A stretch of 19,009 nt of DNA from Veillonella sp. DNF00869 (GCF_001553345.1 NZ_KQ960753.1:1-19009), one strand, 5' to 3'. Positions 1 through 9,211 are shown, counted from the first letter of the stretch. Program-made: numbers and translations. The notes: generated by a model not told the origin, from the sequence alone.

Positions 1-95
1 CTAACCACTGTATCAGTTTGTGGAGGAATGTGCGGCGATTTTCCCTTACACTAACAATAAAGAGCCACGGACAGAATAGCAACACAAGAGACGAT
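1..95. repeat. Partial copy (right half) of the palindromic intergenic repeat family
   Basis: Bases 1-15 are identical to the hairpin loop of the copy at 17527-17722, and the match continues into the right stem arm (16-43, beginning GTTTG and ending TTTTC) and the 3' flank (CACAAGAGACGAT at about 83-95). The left arm would lie outside the window. The arm sequence differs from the other copies in the region that forms the stem. The copy lies just downstream of the mntP stop codon, so it occupies that gene's 3' flank. No T-rich terminator is visible here. Confidence 0.75.
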
Positions 96-659
96 TTAGC
101 AAGGCAAGTACCCCAAATGCTGCAGCAATATTTTGACTCCAATCAGAATCAATATAACTCCTCCTGCCATTTCGGCTCTTTCACGAAATGCTTTCATCAT
201 ATGATATCCACTAAATATGCCCACGAGACATACCAAGAAGGTAATCACTCCTATGGTGAGCGATGTAAAATATATATCCACATGCAATAGTGCAATGGTA
301 ACCCCTACAGCTAAAGCATCGATACTAGTGGCAATGGACAATGCTAACATCTCTTTCCAATCCACGGAAGATGTATCCTCTTCCTCATCGCTAAGAGAGG
401 TACGAATCATATTAATACCCAAATAGCCTAAAGTCATGAAAATAATCCAATGGTCCCACTCATCAAAATTCTGCGAAAATTGAGCTCCTACAGCTGCCCC
501 TATGATCGGCATTAAGCACTGGAATGCACCAAACAAGAATGCCAAAGTGATTTTTTTCATCTTTGGATCCGCTTTCATCTGCGATGATTTACAAATAGAA
601 ACCGCAAAGGCATCCATGGCAAGACCTACCGACAAAATCAATATTTCAAGGTATGACAC
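96..659 (-). CDS. mntP: Manganese efflux pump MntP
   Basis: A small polytopic inner-membrane exporter that pumps Mn2+ out of the cell. The product is 187 residues, the usual MntP length, with about six hydrophobic segments in two homologous halves. Each half carries the family's acidic transmembrane signature: MDAFAVS near residue 16 and SIDALAVG in the second half. The GTG at 659 is chosen as start because a strong GGAGG sits 6 nt upstream and the protein then begins MSYLEILILSVGLAMD, as the family does. An in-frame upstream start would add 16 residues, from a codon inside the terminator-like hairpin at 683-711. It follows rng on the same strand with a 112-nt gap holding that hairpin. No Mn riboswitch of the yybP-ykoY type is apparent. 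The function is known for the family; the assignment rests on motifs and length. Confidence 0.93.
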   Translation of the reverse strand: MSYLEILILSVGLAMDAFAVSICKSSQMKADPKMKKITLAFLFGAFQCLMPIIGAAVGAQFSQNFDEWDHWIIFMTLGYLGINMIRTSLSDEEEDTSSVDWKEMLALSIATSIDALAVGVTIALLHVDIYFTSLTIGVITFLVCLVGIFSGYHMMKAFRERAEMAGGVILILIGVKILLQHLGYLPC

Positions 660-682
660 AAGTCCCTCCTGCAAATAACAAC

Positions 683-711
683 AAAAGTGCTTGGCAATCC
701 CAAGCACTTTT
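683..711 (-). terminator. Hairpin terminator after rng / leader hairpin of mntP
   Basis: A perfect 12-bp stem (AAAAGTGCTTGG with its complement) closes a 5-nt loop. On the minus strand it is followed by TTTTGTTGTTATTT, so it can end the long mreB-rng transcript. On the plus strand it is followed by TTTTTCTT and could work there too. It lies only 23 nt upstream of the mntP start, so transcription of mntP from any promoter further upstream must pass through it. Confidence 0.75.
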
Positions 712-771
712 TCTTAAAAACATTACATTTCATATAGAGAACTGTAATTGTTTTTAGTACTAATTTTATTA

Positions 772-2190
772 TTATACATCACCTAAGGCTAATAGGGAAT
801 AGGCTTCTAATCCCATTGTGGTATCATTTTCAATCTGTATAGTTCGTTGCAACTCTGTACGTAACGATTCCAATACTTGTTTTGTAAAGAATTGCCCCAC
901 ATCTGGATGCACCACAATGGACACATCCGTTTTTAATCGACCAAAGCGATACAATTCCCGCAGACGTCGTAAGATTTGCAAATACACAGTTTCTCCTTTT
1001 AGTACATGTCCAGTACCACCACAACTGGAACAAGTATCAAAGAGGATAGATGGAATACTTTGGCGCTCCCGTTTCCGTGTCAACTCCAACAAACCTAAGG
1101 AAGTAATACCACATACCACGGTTTTAATAGGATCCTTTTTCACTAAGTGGTTCATCAACTGTACTAGTTCTTCCATATCCTGTTTAGGCATATCTATAAA
1201 ATCGCAAATAATGATTCCTCCAAGATTTCGCAATCGCAATTGTCTGGCAATCATATGGGCCGCTTCTTGATTCACTCGTTTTGCCACCTGTCCCACTTGT
1301 TCATTCTTACCACTGTAATGAGCAGAGTTTACATCAATCACAGTGAGTGCCTCTGTTTGATCAATCTGTAAGGAGCCACCAGAGGGTAGATCAATGCGAT
1401 GATTTAAAAGAGCATCAATTTGTTCTTCAATACCATGTGTTTTAAAAATATCTTCCTTTTGATTCCAAAAGCTGACTTCTACAGGCTTACCAAATCGTCC
1501 TGCTCCTAATAATTGTTGCAACTCTTCATAAGCAGCTGCATCATCCACCATAATAGAACCTACCGTAGGTCCTACGTAGTCACGAATGACACGATACCAT
1601 AGGTTGGCATCTCCATAGATTTCCGTTCCATTCTGTGCTACCTTGTAGCGCTTTTGCAAGTGTTCCCAAGTCTGATGTAAATAGGCCATATCACGAGCAA
1701 TTTCTTCTTCACTAGCCCCCATAGCTGCGGTGCGCAAAATAAATCCTACACCTCGCTCTAAATAAGGTTGTGCCATATCTTTCAAAAACTGACGCAACTC
1801 TGGGTCTGTAATCTTTTTAGAAATATGAATCTGTTGATCTTGTGGCAATAATACCATATAATGACCAGCCAAACTAACATCAGTAGTGACACGAGCGCTT
1901 TTTCCCAGCATGGCATCCTTCACAACTTGAACTAATAAGACTTCCCCTACATGTACTTTTTTTTGTTTCCCTTGTTCTTGTAGGTTTAGGTACACATTTT
2001 GCCCGATGCCAATGTCGAGGAAAGCTGCACTCATGCCAGGCAGAACATTTTTCACTACCCCTTTATACATATGATTTACACGATTTGATTGCTGTGGTCG
2101 TTCATATATAATTTGTTGTAAATCCCCTGTCTCATCCACAATGGCAAGACGGGTTTCCTCTTTCATCACATTGGCATATAATCGATTCAT
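772..2190 (-). CDS. rng: Ribonuclease G (RNase E/G family)
   Basis: An endoribonuclease that cuts single-stranded AU-rich RNA, acting in rRNA maturation and mRNA turnover. The protein is 472 residues, the usual RNase G length, without the long C-terminal scaffold of RNase E. An S1 RNA-binding segment covers roughly residues 38-115. The catalytic Mg2+ aspartates are in TVIDVNSA (D286) and ICDFIDM (D330). The zinc-link cysteines that join the two halves of the dimer are in CSSCGGTG (C387, C390). The ATG at 2190 has AAGGAGA upstream and lies 9 nt after the stop of the preceding gene, so it is the last gene of the mreB operon. A downstream hairpin at 683-711 can end transcription. Confidence 0.95.
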   Translation of the reverse strand: MNRLYANVMKEETRLAIVDETGDLQQIIYERPQQSNRVNHMYKGVVKNVLPGMSAAFLDIGIGQNVYLNLQEQGKQKKVHVGEVLLVQVVKDAMLGKSARVTTDVSLAGHYMVLLPQDQQIHISKKITDPELRQFLKDMAQPYLERGVGFILRTAAMGASEEEIARDMAYLHQTWEHLQKRYKVAQNGTEIYGDANLWYRVIRDYVGPTVGSIMVDDAAAYEELQQLLGAGRFGKPVEVSFWNQKEDIFKTHGIEEQIDALLNHRIDLPSGGSLQIDQTEALTVIDVNSAHYSGKNEQVGQVAKRVNQEAAHMIARQLRLRNLGGIIICDFIDMPKQDMEELVQLMNHLVKKDPIKTVVCGITSLGLLELTRKRERQSIPSILFDTCSSCGGTGHVLKGETVYLQILRRLRELYRFGRLKTDVSIVVHPDVGQFFTKQVLESLRTELQRTIQIENDTTMGLEAYSLLALGDV

Positions 2191-2199
2191 AGTCTCTCC

Positions 2200-2892
2200 T
2201 TATTCCACTTCTAGAGGCGTAATACAAGCCCCATCCGTTTCAATCAAAATCGCTTCACGGTGAATAGAATAACTATCTGTTACGGGCCAACCGTATTGCT
2301 CTTTGCCCAATTTCCACATATCCCCTGGCTTCATAGTCCCTTCTGGATATACGCCAATAGCCATACGAATTGTTACCATATCTCTGTCTACCTTTGCTAC
2401 CAAGGGTTCTTTAATGAAATGTTTCACATCAATCATTCTTGTTTTCTTCGGTGTTACCTTTTCATATAATACTTCGTCTGCACTATTAAAAGGTTCCAGC
2501 AACTGTTCCCAATTTGCGTATTCTACAGTCGGACCTGTCACCTCATAGACTGCATAATTGCATATGGCCATCATTTTTTTCACTTTATCCGGCATGAATC
2601 GTCCATCCAACACTTCTAAGCCTTTTGGTGCTGATTGTGAAAGTCGGCTCATCAATTCTTCTAATGACCCTTCTGCTAACACATCCATATCACAGTATTC
2701 AGCACTGGCCGTGATACCCAAGGCAAGGGCAGAGGAAAAGCTAATCTTCATATGTGGATTAAATCCCTCAGAATAAGCCATTTTAATCCCACTACGACGA
2801 ATCATACGCTCTATGGCGGAAGCATAATCTAAATGGGATAAAAAGCGAAGTTCTTCTCCCTTATGTAAGGCCAAACGTAACTTTCTCAACAC
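2200..2892 (-). CDS. Radical SAM-linked protein of the TIGR03936/DUF2344 type
   Basis: A 230-residue protein of unknown function that is normally encoded next to, or fused to, a B12-binding-type radical SAM protein, as here. The family signature is visible at the N-terminus: LRLALHKGEELRFLSHLD, followed by YSEGFNPHMK. GTG at 2892 is chosen as start because AAGGAGG lies 6 nt upstream; the next codon TTG is a possible alternative. An in-frame TTG at 2913 lies in front of the Shine-Dalgarno and is unlikely. The gene begins inside the last 32 nt of the upstream radical SAM gene, a strong sign of translational coupling and joint function. I see no catalytic motif of its own and no membrane segment. 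A role in RNA or ribosome modification is sometimes suspected from its neighbours, but that is inference. Confidence 0.88.
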   Translation of the reverse strand: MLRKLRLALHKGEELRFLSHLDYASAIERMIRRSGIKMAYSEGFNPHMKISFSSALALGITASAEYCDMDVLAEGSLEELMSRLSQSAPKGLEVLDGRFMPDKVKKMMAICNYAVYEVTGPTVEYANWEQLLEPFNSADEVLYEKVTPKKTRMIDVKHFIKEPLVAKVDRDMVTIRMAIGVYPEGTMKPGDMWKLGKEQYGWPVTDSYSIHREAILIETDGACITPLEVE

Positions 2893-4744
2893 GTCCACCC
2901 TCCTTATAATCAATAATCGGTGTGCCTAGCTCTGGGCAAGCATTACAGCCATTACATGGCTTACGACGGCAATCCCACGTCAACGTACCTTCTACAGCAC
3001 GCTCCCATTCACGTTGTAAAAAGGCTTTACTTACGGTGTCATCAATATGTTCCCAAGGCAATGCCTCTTCAAAGCTGCGGTCACGGCGAGCATAATAATC
3101 TGGATCAATATTCGTATCTTTGAAAGCCTGCATCCAGGTATCGTATTTAAAATACTCTGTCCAGCCATCAAATTTACAGCCCTGTTTCCAAGCCTCTATG
3201 ACGGATGGCGCTAATCGTCTATCTCCACGAGCAAAGATAGCCTCTAAATACCCTGTATGTCCATCATGATAATGATAGGAAATATTCCGATTGTTGATAA
3301 GGGATTTTAAATATCTCTGTTTACGATGAATTTCCTCTACATCTTGTTGACCATACCATTGGTAAGGGGAGTGTGTTTTCGGTACGAAGAAAGAACAACT
3401 CACTGTCACCTTGCCATTGCGTTTGCCTGTAATATCTCGGTGCAAATCTAATACTTTATAAGCTAAGTCAGCAATGCCTGCTACGTCTTCATCGGTTTCC
3501 GTCGGTAAGCCCATCATAAAGTATAATTTCACTGTGTTCCAACCAGATTTGAAAGCATTTTCACAAGCTGCCATCAAATCTTCTTCACTAACACCTTTGT
3601 TAATCACATCACGCATACGCTGAGAGCCTGCTTCTGGAGCAAAGGTTAAGCCACTTTTACGCACTTGCTGCACTTTTTTTGCAATATCAATAGAAAATGC
3701 GTCAATACGCAAAGATGGTAGACTAACACTGACTTGTTTATCTTTAAATTCTTCCATCAGCATATCTACTAATTCTGGCAATTTAGAATAATCTGCAGAA
3801 CTTAGAGACATTAAAGAAATTTCATTATATCCGGTATTGGCGATAATATCCTTTGCCATTTGTAATAACCGTTCCGGCGTTCTTTCACGAACAGGACGAT
3901 ATAACATACCAGCTTGGCAGAAACGACAGCCTCGCAAACAACCACGGAATAATTCTAATACAGCCCGATCATGGACTACGTCTAAATATGGCACAATAGG
4001 TGCTGTCGGATAATAGGAGTGTTCTACATCTTCTACGATACGTTTTTTTACAACTGCCGGCGCTTCCTCTGCCAAAATTTTTAACCCTTTAAAATGACCG
4101 TCCTCTGTGTATTCTGGCTCATATAAAGCAGGTACATAGGTCCCTTCAATTAAGGCTGCTTTGCGCAAGAATGCCCCTTTACCGCCTGGAAAACCTTTCG
4201 CTTTTTCTGTTTTAAATAGTTCTACAAATTCCACAAGCCATTCTTCCGATTCACCGATAGACACGATGTCAAAAAAATCTGCAATAGGCTCAATATTATA
4301 TACACAAGGTCCCCCTGCTAATAGCAATGGGAAAGACATATCTCGATCTTTGCTATAGAAAGGGATCTCTGCCATATCCAGCATATTCAAGATGTTGGTA
4401 TAGCTCATTTCATATTGCAATGTAAATCCCAATAGATCAAATTCGCGAATTGGCGTTTTGGTTTCCAAAGAAAATAAAGGAATCTTACGGTCTCGCATTT
4501 CCTTTTCCATGTCGTGCCAAGGCGCAAAGACACGCTCAGCCACCACATCTTGACGTTCATTTAACAAACCATATAAAATTTTTATTCCTAAGTGGCTCAT
4601 ACTTACTTCATATACATCAGGAAATGCCAAGGCCATTGTCACATCCACTGTACTGTGGTCTTTTACAATGCTATTCCATTCCCCTCCGGTATAGCGAGCC
4701 GGTTTTTCCACATGTTGTAACCATGATGGATCTAAGTGAATCAT
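2861..4744 (-). CDS. B12-binding-domain radical SAM protein (TIGR03960 family)
   Basis: A 627-residue radical SAM enzyme of unknown reaction. The first ~200 residues look like a cobalamin-binding-like Rossmann region (around LGFTLQYEMSYTNILNML and LLLAGGPCVYN). The radical SAM core follows with the 4Fe-4S motif CLRGCRFC (C269, C273, C276). The C-terminal end carries a second cysteine cluster, CRRKPCNGCNAC, which could hold an auxiliary Fe-S cluster or zinc. The ATG at 4744 has a modest GAGG upstream and lies 37 nt after rodA. Its 3' end overlaps the TIGR03936-type partner by 32 nt. This pair commonly stands beside rng in Firmicutes and here it is inside the cell-wall elongation operon. Family membership is clear from the sequence; substrate is unknown. 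Confidence 0.92.
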   Translation of the reverse strand: MIHLDPSWLQHVEKPARYTGGEWNSIVKDHSTVDVTMALAFPDVYEVSMSHLGIKILYGLLNERQDVVAERVFAPWHDMEKEMRDRKIPLFSLETKTPIREFDLLGFTLQYEMSYTNILNMLDMAEIPFYSKDRDMSFPLLLAGGPCVYNIEPIADFFDIVSIGESEEWLVEFVELFKTEKAKGFPGGKGAFLRKAALIEGTYVPALYEPEYTEDGHFKGLKILAEEAPAVVKKRIVEDVEHSYYPTAPIVPYLDVVHDRAVLELFRGCLRGCRFCQAGMLYRPVRERTPERLLQMAKDIIANTGYNEISLMSLSSADYSKLPELVDMLMEEFKDKQVSVSLPSLRIDAFSIDIAKKVQQVRKSGLTFAPEAGSQRMRDVINKGVSEEDLMAACENAFKSGWNTVKLYFMMGLPTETDEDVAGIADLAYKVLDLHRDITGKRNGKVTVSCSFFVPKTHSPYQWYGQQDVEEIHRKQRYLKSLINNRNISYHYHDGHTGYLEAIFARGDRRLAPSVIEAWKQGCKFDGWTEYFKYDTWMQAFKDTNIDPDYYARRDRSFEEALPWEHIDDTVSKAFLQREWERAVEGTLTWDCRRKPCNGCNACPELGTPIIDYKEGGRVEKVTFGLT

Positions 4745-4781
4745 ACAACCTCACTAGAGGCATAAGCCTCATTTCTAACAA

Positions 4782-5885
4782 TTAAAACATGCGTTTTTTC
4801 TGACGCATTACTATATTCAATAATAAACCTATACTCAATAAATTGGTGGTCAAAGCACTAACACCATAACTGATGAAAGGCAATGGGATTCCTGTTACTG
4901 GCATAATACCTGTCGTCATACCTACATTGACTAAGACTTCAAACAAAAACATAGACCCAATACCTGTAGCAATTAGCATACCAAAGGGATCTACTGATCG
5001 TTTGGCAATTAAAAAGCTACGATATACAACCACTAACAATAATCCTAAGACCACACAACACCCAAGAAGACCCAATTCTTCTCCGACCACGGAGAAAATA
5101 AAATCTGTATGGTTTTCTGGTAAAAAGTTCAGCTGGCTTTGGGTTCCTTCAAAAAGGCCTTTTCCAAATAGCAAACCTGAACCGATTGCAATTTTAGATT
5201 GGATAATATGATATCCGGCTCCAAATGGGTCTACATTGGGATTTAAAAATACCATAATCCGTTGTTTTTGATACTCTTGCAAAACAAACCAACTTAGCGG
5301 AGCTAATGCCACCATGGTACCTACCATAATCTGCACTAATCGCATTCGAATACCACTAACAAAAAGCATGCCTGCCAAAATAGCCACATACACTAAGGAT
5401 GTTCCTAAGTCAGGTTGCTTAAATACTAGTAGTGCCGGAATTCCTAAAAACAAGAATACTGGCAACAGTTCTTTAAAGGAATTTAATTTTTCTACCCGAC
5501 TTTCCAACATATTGGCAAGGCTAATGATCATCATCAGTTTTGTAAACTCTGATGGTTGGATAGTAATCGGACCAATCTGAATCCAGCGCTGCGCACCCAG
5601 TGCTGATGTACCCACGATCATAACAGCCAATAACATGAGGATGGTAGCTGCATAAATCCATTTAGCATAGGGACGCAAACGCTCATAATCTAGCCATTGT
5701 AGACCTACAATGGCTATGATATTTAATCCAAAAAATAGTAATTGCTTTGATACCAGTCCCGTTAGTTGTAAACCTTCGCGATTCACATGCGTAGCACTAC
5801 CAATCACAATGCATCCTATGATGATAAGGCTAATCGTGGACAGCACCAAAATCCAATCCCATTCTCGTATAATTCTCTGCCACAT
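4782..5885 (-). CDS. rodA: Rod-shape SEDS glycosyltransferase RodA
   Basis: A polytopic membrane peptidoglycan polymerase that extends glycan strands from lipid II, working with the PBP2 transpeptidase encoded just upstream. The 367 residues contain about ten hydrophobic segments. Family motifs seen include LGAQRWIQIGPITIQPSEF, the extracellular loop ending LPENHTDFIFSVVGEELG, and the C-terminal GIPLPFISYG. These distinguish RodA/FtsW/SpoVE proteins; placement in an mre cluster next to PBP2 favours RodA over FtsW. The ATG at 5885 has AGGAG upstream and starts 9 nt after the mrdA stop. Confidence 0.95.
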   Translation of the reverse strand: MWQRIIREWDWILVLSTISLIIIGCIVIGSATHVNREGLQLTGLVSKQLLFFGLNIIAIVGLQWLDYERLRPYAKWIYAATILMLLAVMIVGTSALGAQRWIQIGPITIQPSEFTKLMMIISLANMLESRVEKLNSFKELLPVFLFLGIPALLVFKQPDLGTSLVYVAILAGMLFVSGIRMRLVQIMVGTMVALAPLSWFVLQEYQKQRIMVFLNPNVDPFGAGYHIIQSKIAIGSGLLFGKGLFEGTQSQLNFLPENHTDFIFSVVGEELGLLGCCVVLGLLLVVVYRSFLIAKRSVDPFGMLIATGIGSMFLFEVLVNVGMTTGIMPVTGIPLPFISYGVSALTTNLLSIGLLLNIVMRQKKRMF

Positions 5886-5894
5886 AGTATACTC

Positions 5895-7793
5895 CTAGTC
5901 TACTTTTTGCTCTTTTATAGAAGATGTGCCCGTTTTGGGATCACCTTTTTTCCCGTTCACTGGTGCAACAACTGGTTTAGGAATATGAAAATATTCTTCT
6001 AAAATAGGACGCACAATAGAGCCGGCTGAGCTAGCTCCAAAGCCACCTTGCTCCACAAGGGCTACTACAACAATACGGGGTTTGTCATAAGGGGCATAGG
6101 CAACGAACCAACCGTGGTCAGTACCAGTAGCATTCTCTGCAGTTCCTGTTTTACCAGCTACTGCTAGGGATAATCCTTTAAAAATTTCCCCTGCTGTACC
6201 ACCTTCCAACGTTACGTCTCTAAGACCATTACGAACAATATCCATAACTGCTTTAGACACTTGTAAAACGCCTAGCTTCTTAGGTCCAAAGATTTCTTCT
6301 GGCGTTCCATCTGCATTATCAATGCGGCTCACCACATACGGTTGGTAACGAATCCCTCCATTAGCAATTTCAGACATAACCACTGCCATCTGTATAGGCG
6401 TGACTAAGGTAAAAGACTGACCTATAGCAGCATCAAAAGTTTCCCCTAAATACCAATCTTGATTAAATACTTTCCTCTTATATTCTGGACTAGCTAAGTT
6501 ACCACGACCCTCATCATAGAGCTTAATACCTGTCTTTTCTCCTAATCCAAAGATTTTAGCATATTTATCAATATTTTCTATCCCTAAGCGATTACCCATT
6601 TCATAGAAATACACATTATCAGATTTGGCTAAGGCTTTATTAAAGTCAAGCCAGCCCAAGGCTTCTCCCTCTGCATTTCGCTTATCAATTAACCAGTGTT
6701 TACCACTATCGTAAATCATTTCATTAGGAGTTACTTTTTTTAATTCTAATGCGGCTGCGCCAGTAATAATTTTAAAAGGAGATCCTGGTGGATATTCACC
6801 AGTAACTACTTTATTTTCAAAAGGATGATTCGCATCAGTATTGAGTTGGTTCCATTGTTCTGTGGTAATCCCTTTGGCAAACCAATTCGGATTGAATCCT
6901 GGGGCACTAACCATCGCCAATACAGCTCCTGTGTTAGGATCTAGGGCCACAACGGCAGCACCCTTTGCAGGAATACCTTGCAATCTAAGAGTAGCTAATT
7001 GATCATACACAGCTTTTTCAGCCACTTTTTGCAAATTCAAGTCAATTGTCAAATGAATATTTCGCCCTGGTACTGTATGTTTACGGCCTACTTCTTCAAC
7101 AGGTCGTCCGCTAGCATCTACCTCTACTTGACGACCACCATCAACACCACGCAAGACAGAGTCATACATTTTCTCAAGGCCCGATCTTCCTAAAATCGTA
7201 CCCGCTCCAATAGGGCCTCCAGAATTTGTGCCTTCTAATTCTGCTTGCTTTACTTTTGCCAATTCTTCTTCGCTCACTTCTCCTACATAGCCCAATAGTT
7301 GAGATGCCATCGTATCATGAGGGTAATAGCGAAGTGGTTCTACATCTACTGTAATACCTGGTAATTCGTGACGATGTTCTTCAATTTTTGTGACCTTATC
7401 TAAGGTTACATCACTAGCTAATCTAATTGGTTCATAACCACCTTTATGAGCTTCTATTTTATCTGCTAAGGTTTTCACTGGCACTTGCAAATAAGCAGCC
7501 AATTGTTCTAACACTTTTGGATCTGCCTGTTTTCCAGTTGGCAACATAGATACCATATAAGCAGGTCGTGAGCCGACGACAATTTGACCATTTCGATCAT
7601 ACATCAACCCTCTTGTAGCCGTCATAGATAAGATACGTAACCGGTTCCCCTCTGCTTTTCCACGGTAATAATCACCTTCAATAGCTTGTAAGTAAAATAC
7701 ACGTCCTAATAAAACAGCAAAAACGAGGATGACTATAGTTAACAACACATCAAAGCGTGTAGTTTTTTTCTTTTTATATAGTGCTTTTAACAT
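5895..7793 (-). CDS. mrdA: Penicillin-binding protein 2 (elongasome transpeptidase)
   Basis: A class B penicillin-binding protein that cross-links peptidoglycan during side-wall growth, partner of RodA. Residues 1-12 are basic and cytoplasmic, then one transmembrane anchor (about 14-36). A pedestal/dimerisation region follows, with the conserved RGLMYDRNG at about 61-69. The transpeptidase domain has all three active-site motifs: SPFK (S338, K341), SDN (391-393) and KTG (548-550). At 632 residues it is of normal length. AAAGGAGA precedes the ATG, which lies 12 nt after mreD. The C-terminal tail after the KTG domain is rich in Lys, Pro and Gly and looks disordered. Confidence 0.95.
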   Translation of the reverse strand: MLKALYKKKKTTRFDVLLTIVILVFAVLLGRVFYLQAIEGDYYRGKAEGNRLRILSMTATRGLMYDRNGQIVVGSRPAYMVSMLPTGKQADPKVLEQLAAYLQVPVKTLADKIEAHKGGYEPIRLASDVTLDKVTKIEEHRHELPGITVDVEPLRYYPHDTMASQLLGYVGEVSEEELAKVKQAELEGTNSGGPIGAGTILGRSGLEKMYDSVLRGVDGGRQVEVDASGRPVEEVGRKHTVPGRNIHLTIDLNLQKVAEKAVYDQLATLRLQGIPAKGAAVVALDPNTGAVLAMVSAPGFNPNWFAKGITTEQWNQLNTDANHPFENKVVTGEYPPGSPFKIITGAAALELKKVTPNEMIYDSGKHWLIDKRNAEGEALGWLDFNKALAKSDNVYFYEMGNRLGIENIDKYAKIFGLGEKTGIKLYDEGRGNLASPEYKRKVFNQDWYLGETFDAAIGQSFTLVTPIQMAVVMSEIANGGIRYQPYVVSRIDNADGTPEEIFGPKKLGVLQVSKAVMDIVRNGLRDVTLEGGTAGEIFKGLSLAVAGKTGTAENATGTDHGWFVAYAPYDKPRIVVVALVEQGGFGASSAGSIVRPILEEYFHIPKPVVAPVNGKKGDPKTGTSSIKEQKVD

Positions 7794-7805
7794 AGTCTCT
7801 CCTTT

Positions 7806-8297
7806 CTACCACATGTATTCATCTTTTTCTTCCCAGCGCCATACTAGTTTATGCACTAAGATTCCCACTAAGGCATCAATACCTATCGAAGGAATGCCAT
7901 GATTCCAAATATAGGTAGTCAATATGATAGGCTCCTGCACAATCCACAATAAGCCTATTTGCACTAGCATCACTAACGCCGCTCCTAGTCCAATCCACCC
8001 AGCACTGGCATACCATTGTTCTTCATAAATAGTCAAATGTATAGACCCTAAGGCATAACTCACTGCGGCATAGGATACCACATGTAATCCAAAATAATTA
8101 CCAATCATCACATCCTGGACAATACCCCCTACAACTGCTAATAGCAGTCCAGAGGAACGCCCTTTCAGTATAGTAACGGCTAAGGCAATATCTAGCAACA
8201 AATGAGGTGCCCAAGAGTAGGGAAACCATCTAGGTACGACTAAAGATTGGATAATAATCACACCTACTAACATCAATGTCCAGGCAAATCGCTTCAT
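7806..8297 (-). CDS. mreD: Rod shape-determining membrane protein MreD
   Basis: A 163-residue integral membrane protein with about five hydrophobic segments. It belongs to the elongation complex, where it binds MreC. The sequence fits MreD in its early PHLLLDIALAVTILKGRSSG segment and GGIVQDVMIGNYFGLH, which matches the family's conserved G-x-x-x-D stretch. Its ATG overlaps the mreC stop codon (ATGA, 4 nt), so the two are probably translationally coupled. MreD is a poorly conserved family, so the call leans partly on position between mreC and mrdA. Confidence 0.92.
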   Translation of the reverse strand: MKRFAWTLMLVGVIIIQSLVVPRWFPYSWAPHLLLDIALAVTILKGRSSGLLLAVVGGIVQDVMIGNYFGLHVVSYAAVSYALGSIHLTIYEEQWYASAGWIGLGAALVMLVQIGLLWIVQEPIILTTYIWNHGIPSIGIDALVGILVHKLVWRWEEKDEYMW

Positions 8298-9211
8298 TGT
8301 TGCACCGTCCCTTTAGCACCTTCTACTTGATCTCGTTGCGTGCGAGGAATCAATTTTGGCTCTAATTTTGGTGTTTCTGGTCGCGCCGTGAAGGATTTGG
8401 TAATGACGAATACTTCTTCTAAACTTTGAAAGTCTACCGTAGGCTCAATGATTGCATGTTTCACAAAACCTTCTTCATCAGTGACAATATCTTTCACATG
8501 ACCTAATAATAATCCCTTTGGATACATACCTCCAAACCCTGAAGTTACAATTGTATCGCCTTTTAGCACATCACCATTTAAGGCAATGTTCACCATTTGT
8601 GGCTCCATAGGGCGATTCCCATTCCCTTTCAGTATAGATGCAATTCTAGATTCTGGTCGTTGCACGATAACACCAGTAGCAGATCTTGGATCTAATATGC
8701 TTTGTACCCGTGCAGAATGTTCATATACATCTGATACAAAGCCTACGACTCCACGGGGAGCAATGACTGCCATATTTGGCTCTACCCCATCTACACGGCC
8801 TCTACTAATAGTGAATGTATCCGTCCAAGCCCCTCTATCACGAGTCACTACAGAGGCTGCTAATAAAGCAAATTGAGGTTGTTCTCCTTTAAATTGTAAT
8901 AATTGGCGTAACCGAATATTCTCTGCTACCAATTCGTCATAGGCCACTTGCTTTTGCTCTAATTCTGCATTGCGTTCCTCTATATCAGACATATCTTTCA
9001 CACGTAGAATACCATCATCAATAATCGCTATCCCCGTATGTATTCCTTCTAAGAAACGACTAGCTCCATAGGTAAATGGGGCCATCAAATTTTCTAGAGT
9101 TACTGTTACCACTGGAACTTGTGTTCTTTGTTTCCACACATATCCAAAAACACCTAGTACAGTACAAAGAATGACGATCATAGTCAACCATTTGCGTTCA
9201 GATTGTTGCAT
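8294..9211 (-). CDS. mreC: Cell shape-determining protein MreC
   Basis: A bitopic membrane protein whose extracytoplasmic part organises the elongation complex and activates PBP2/RodA. The 305 residues show a short cytoplasmic N-terminus, one transmembrane segment (about 9-27), a coiled coil (about 70-105, rich in Glu, Leu and Val) and the paired beta-barrel domain with SRGRVDGVEPNMAVI and the GVVGFV segment. The C-terminal 35 residues are Pro/Lys-rich and poorly conserved. The ATG shares one base with the mreB stop (TAATG), with AAAGGGG upstream; the 3' end overlaps mreD by 4 nt. Confidence 0.94.
   Translation of the reverse strand: MQQSERKWLTMIVILCTVLGVFGYVWKQRTQVPVVTVTLENLMAPFTYGASRFLEGIHTGIAIIDDGILRVKDMSDIEERNAELEQKQVAYDELVAENIRLRQLLQFKGEQPQFALLAASVVTRDRGAWTDTFTISRGRVDGVEPNMAVIAPRGVVGFVSDVYEHSARVQSILDPRSATGVIVQRPESRIASILKGNGNRPMEPQMVNIALNGDVLKGDTIVTSGFGGMYPKGLLLGHVKDIVTDEEGFVKHAIIEPTVDFQSLEEVFVITKSFTARPETPKLEPKLIPRTQRDQVEGAKGTVQQ

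Noticed and set aside
1..95. Possible CRISPR repeat, from recurrence of the same 20-nt string at 1-20 and 17625-17644
   Set aside because: The copies are 17 kb apart, embedded in a larger hairpin element, with no regular spacer array.
660..771. yybP-ykoY manganese riboswitch upstream of mntP
   Set aside because: The spacer is only about 110 nt and lacks the conserved core of that riboswitch; it contains one simple hairpin.
2893..2913. TTG at 2913 as start of the radical SAM-linked protein
   Set aside because: The AAGGAGG that should serve the gene lies downstream of that codon; GTG at 2892 is placed correctly.
4745..4781. Terminator between rodA and the radical SAM gene (GAGGC/GCCTC)
   Set aside because: Only a 5-bp stem with no T-run on the coding strand, inside a tight operon.
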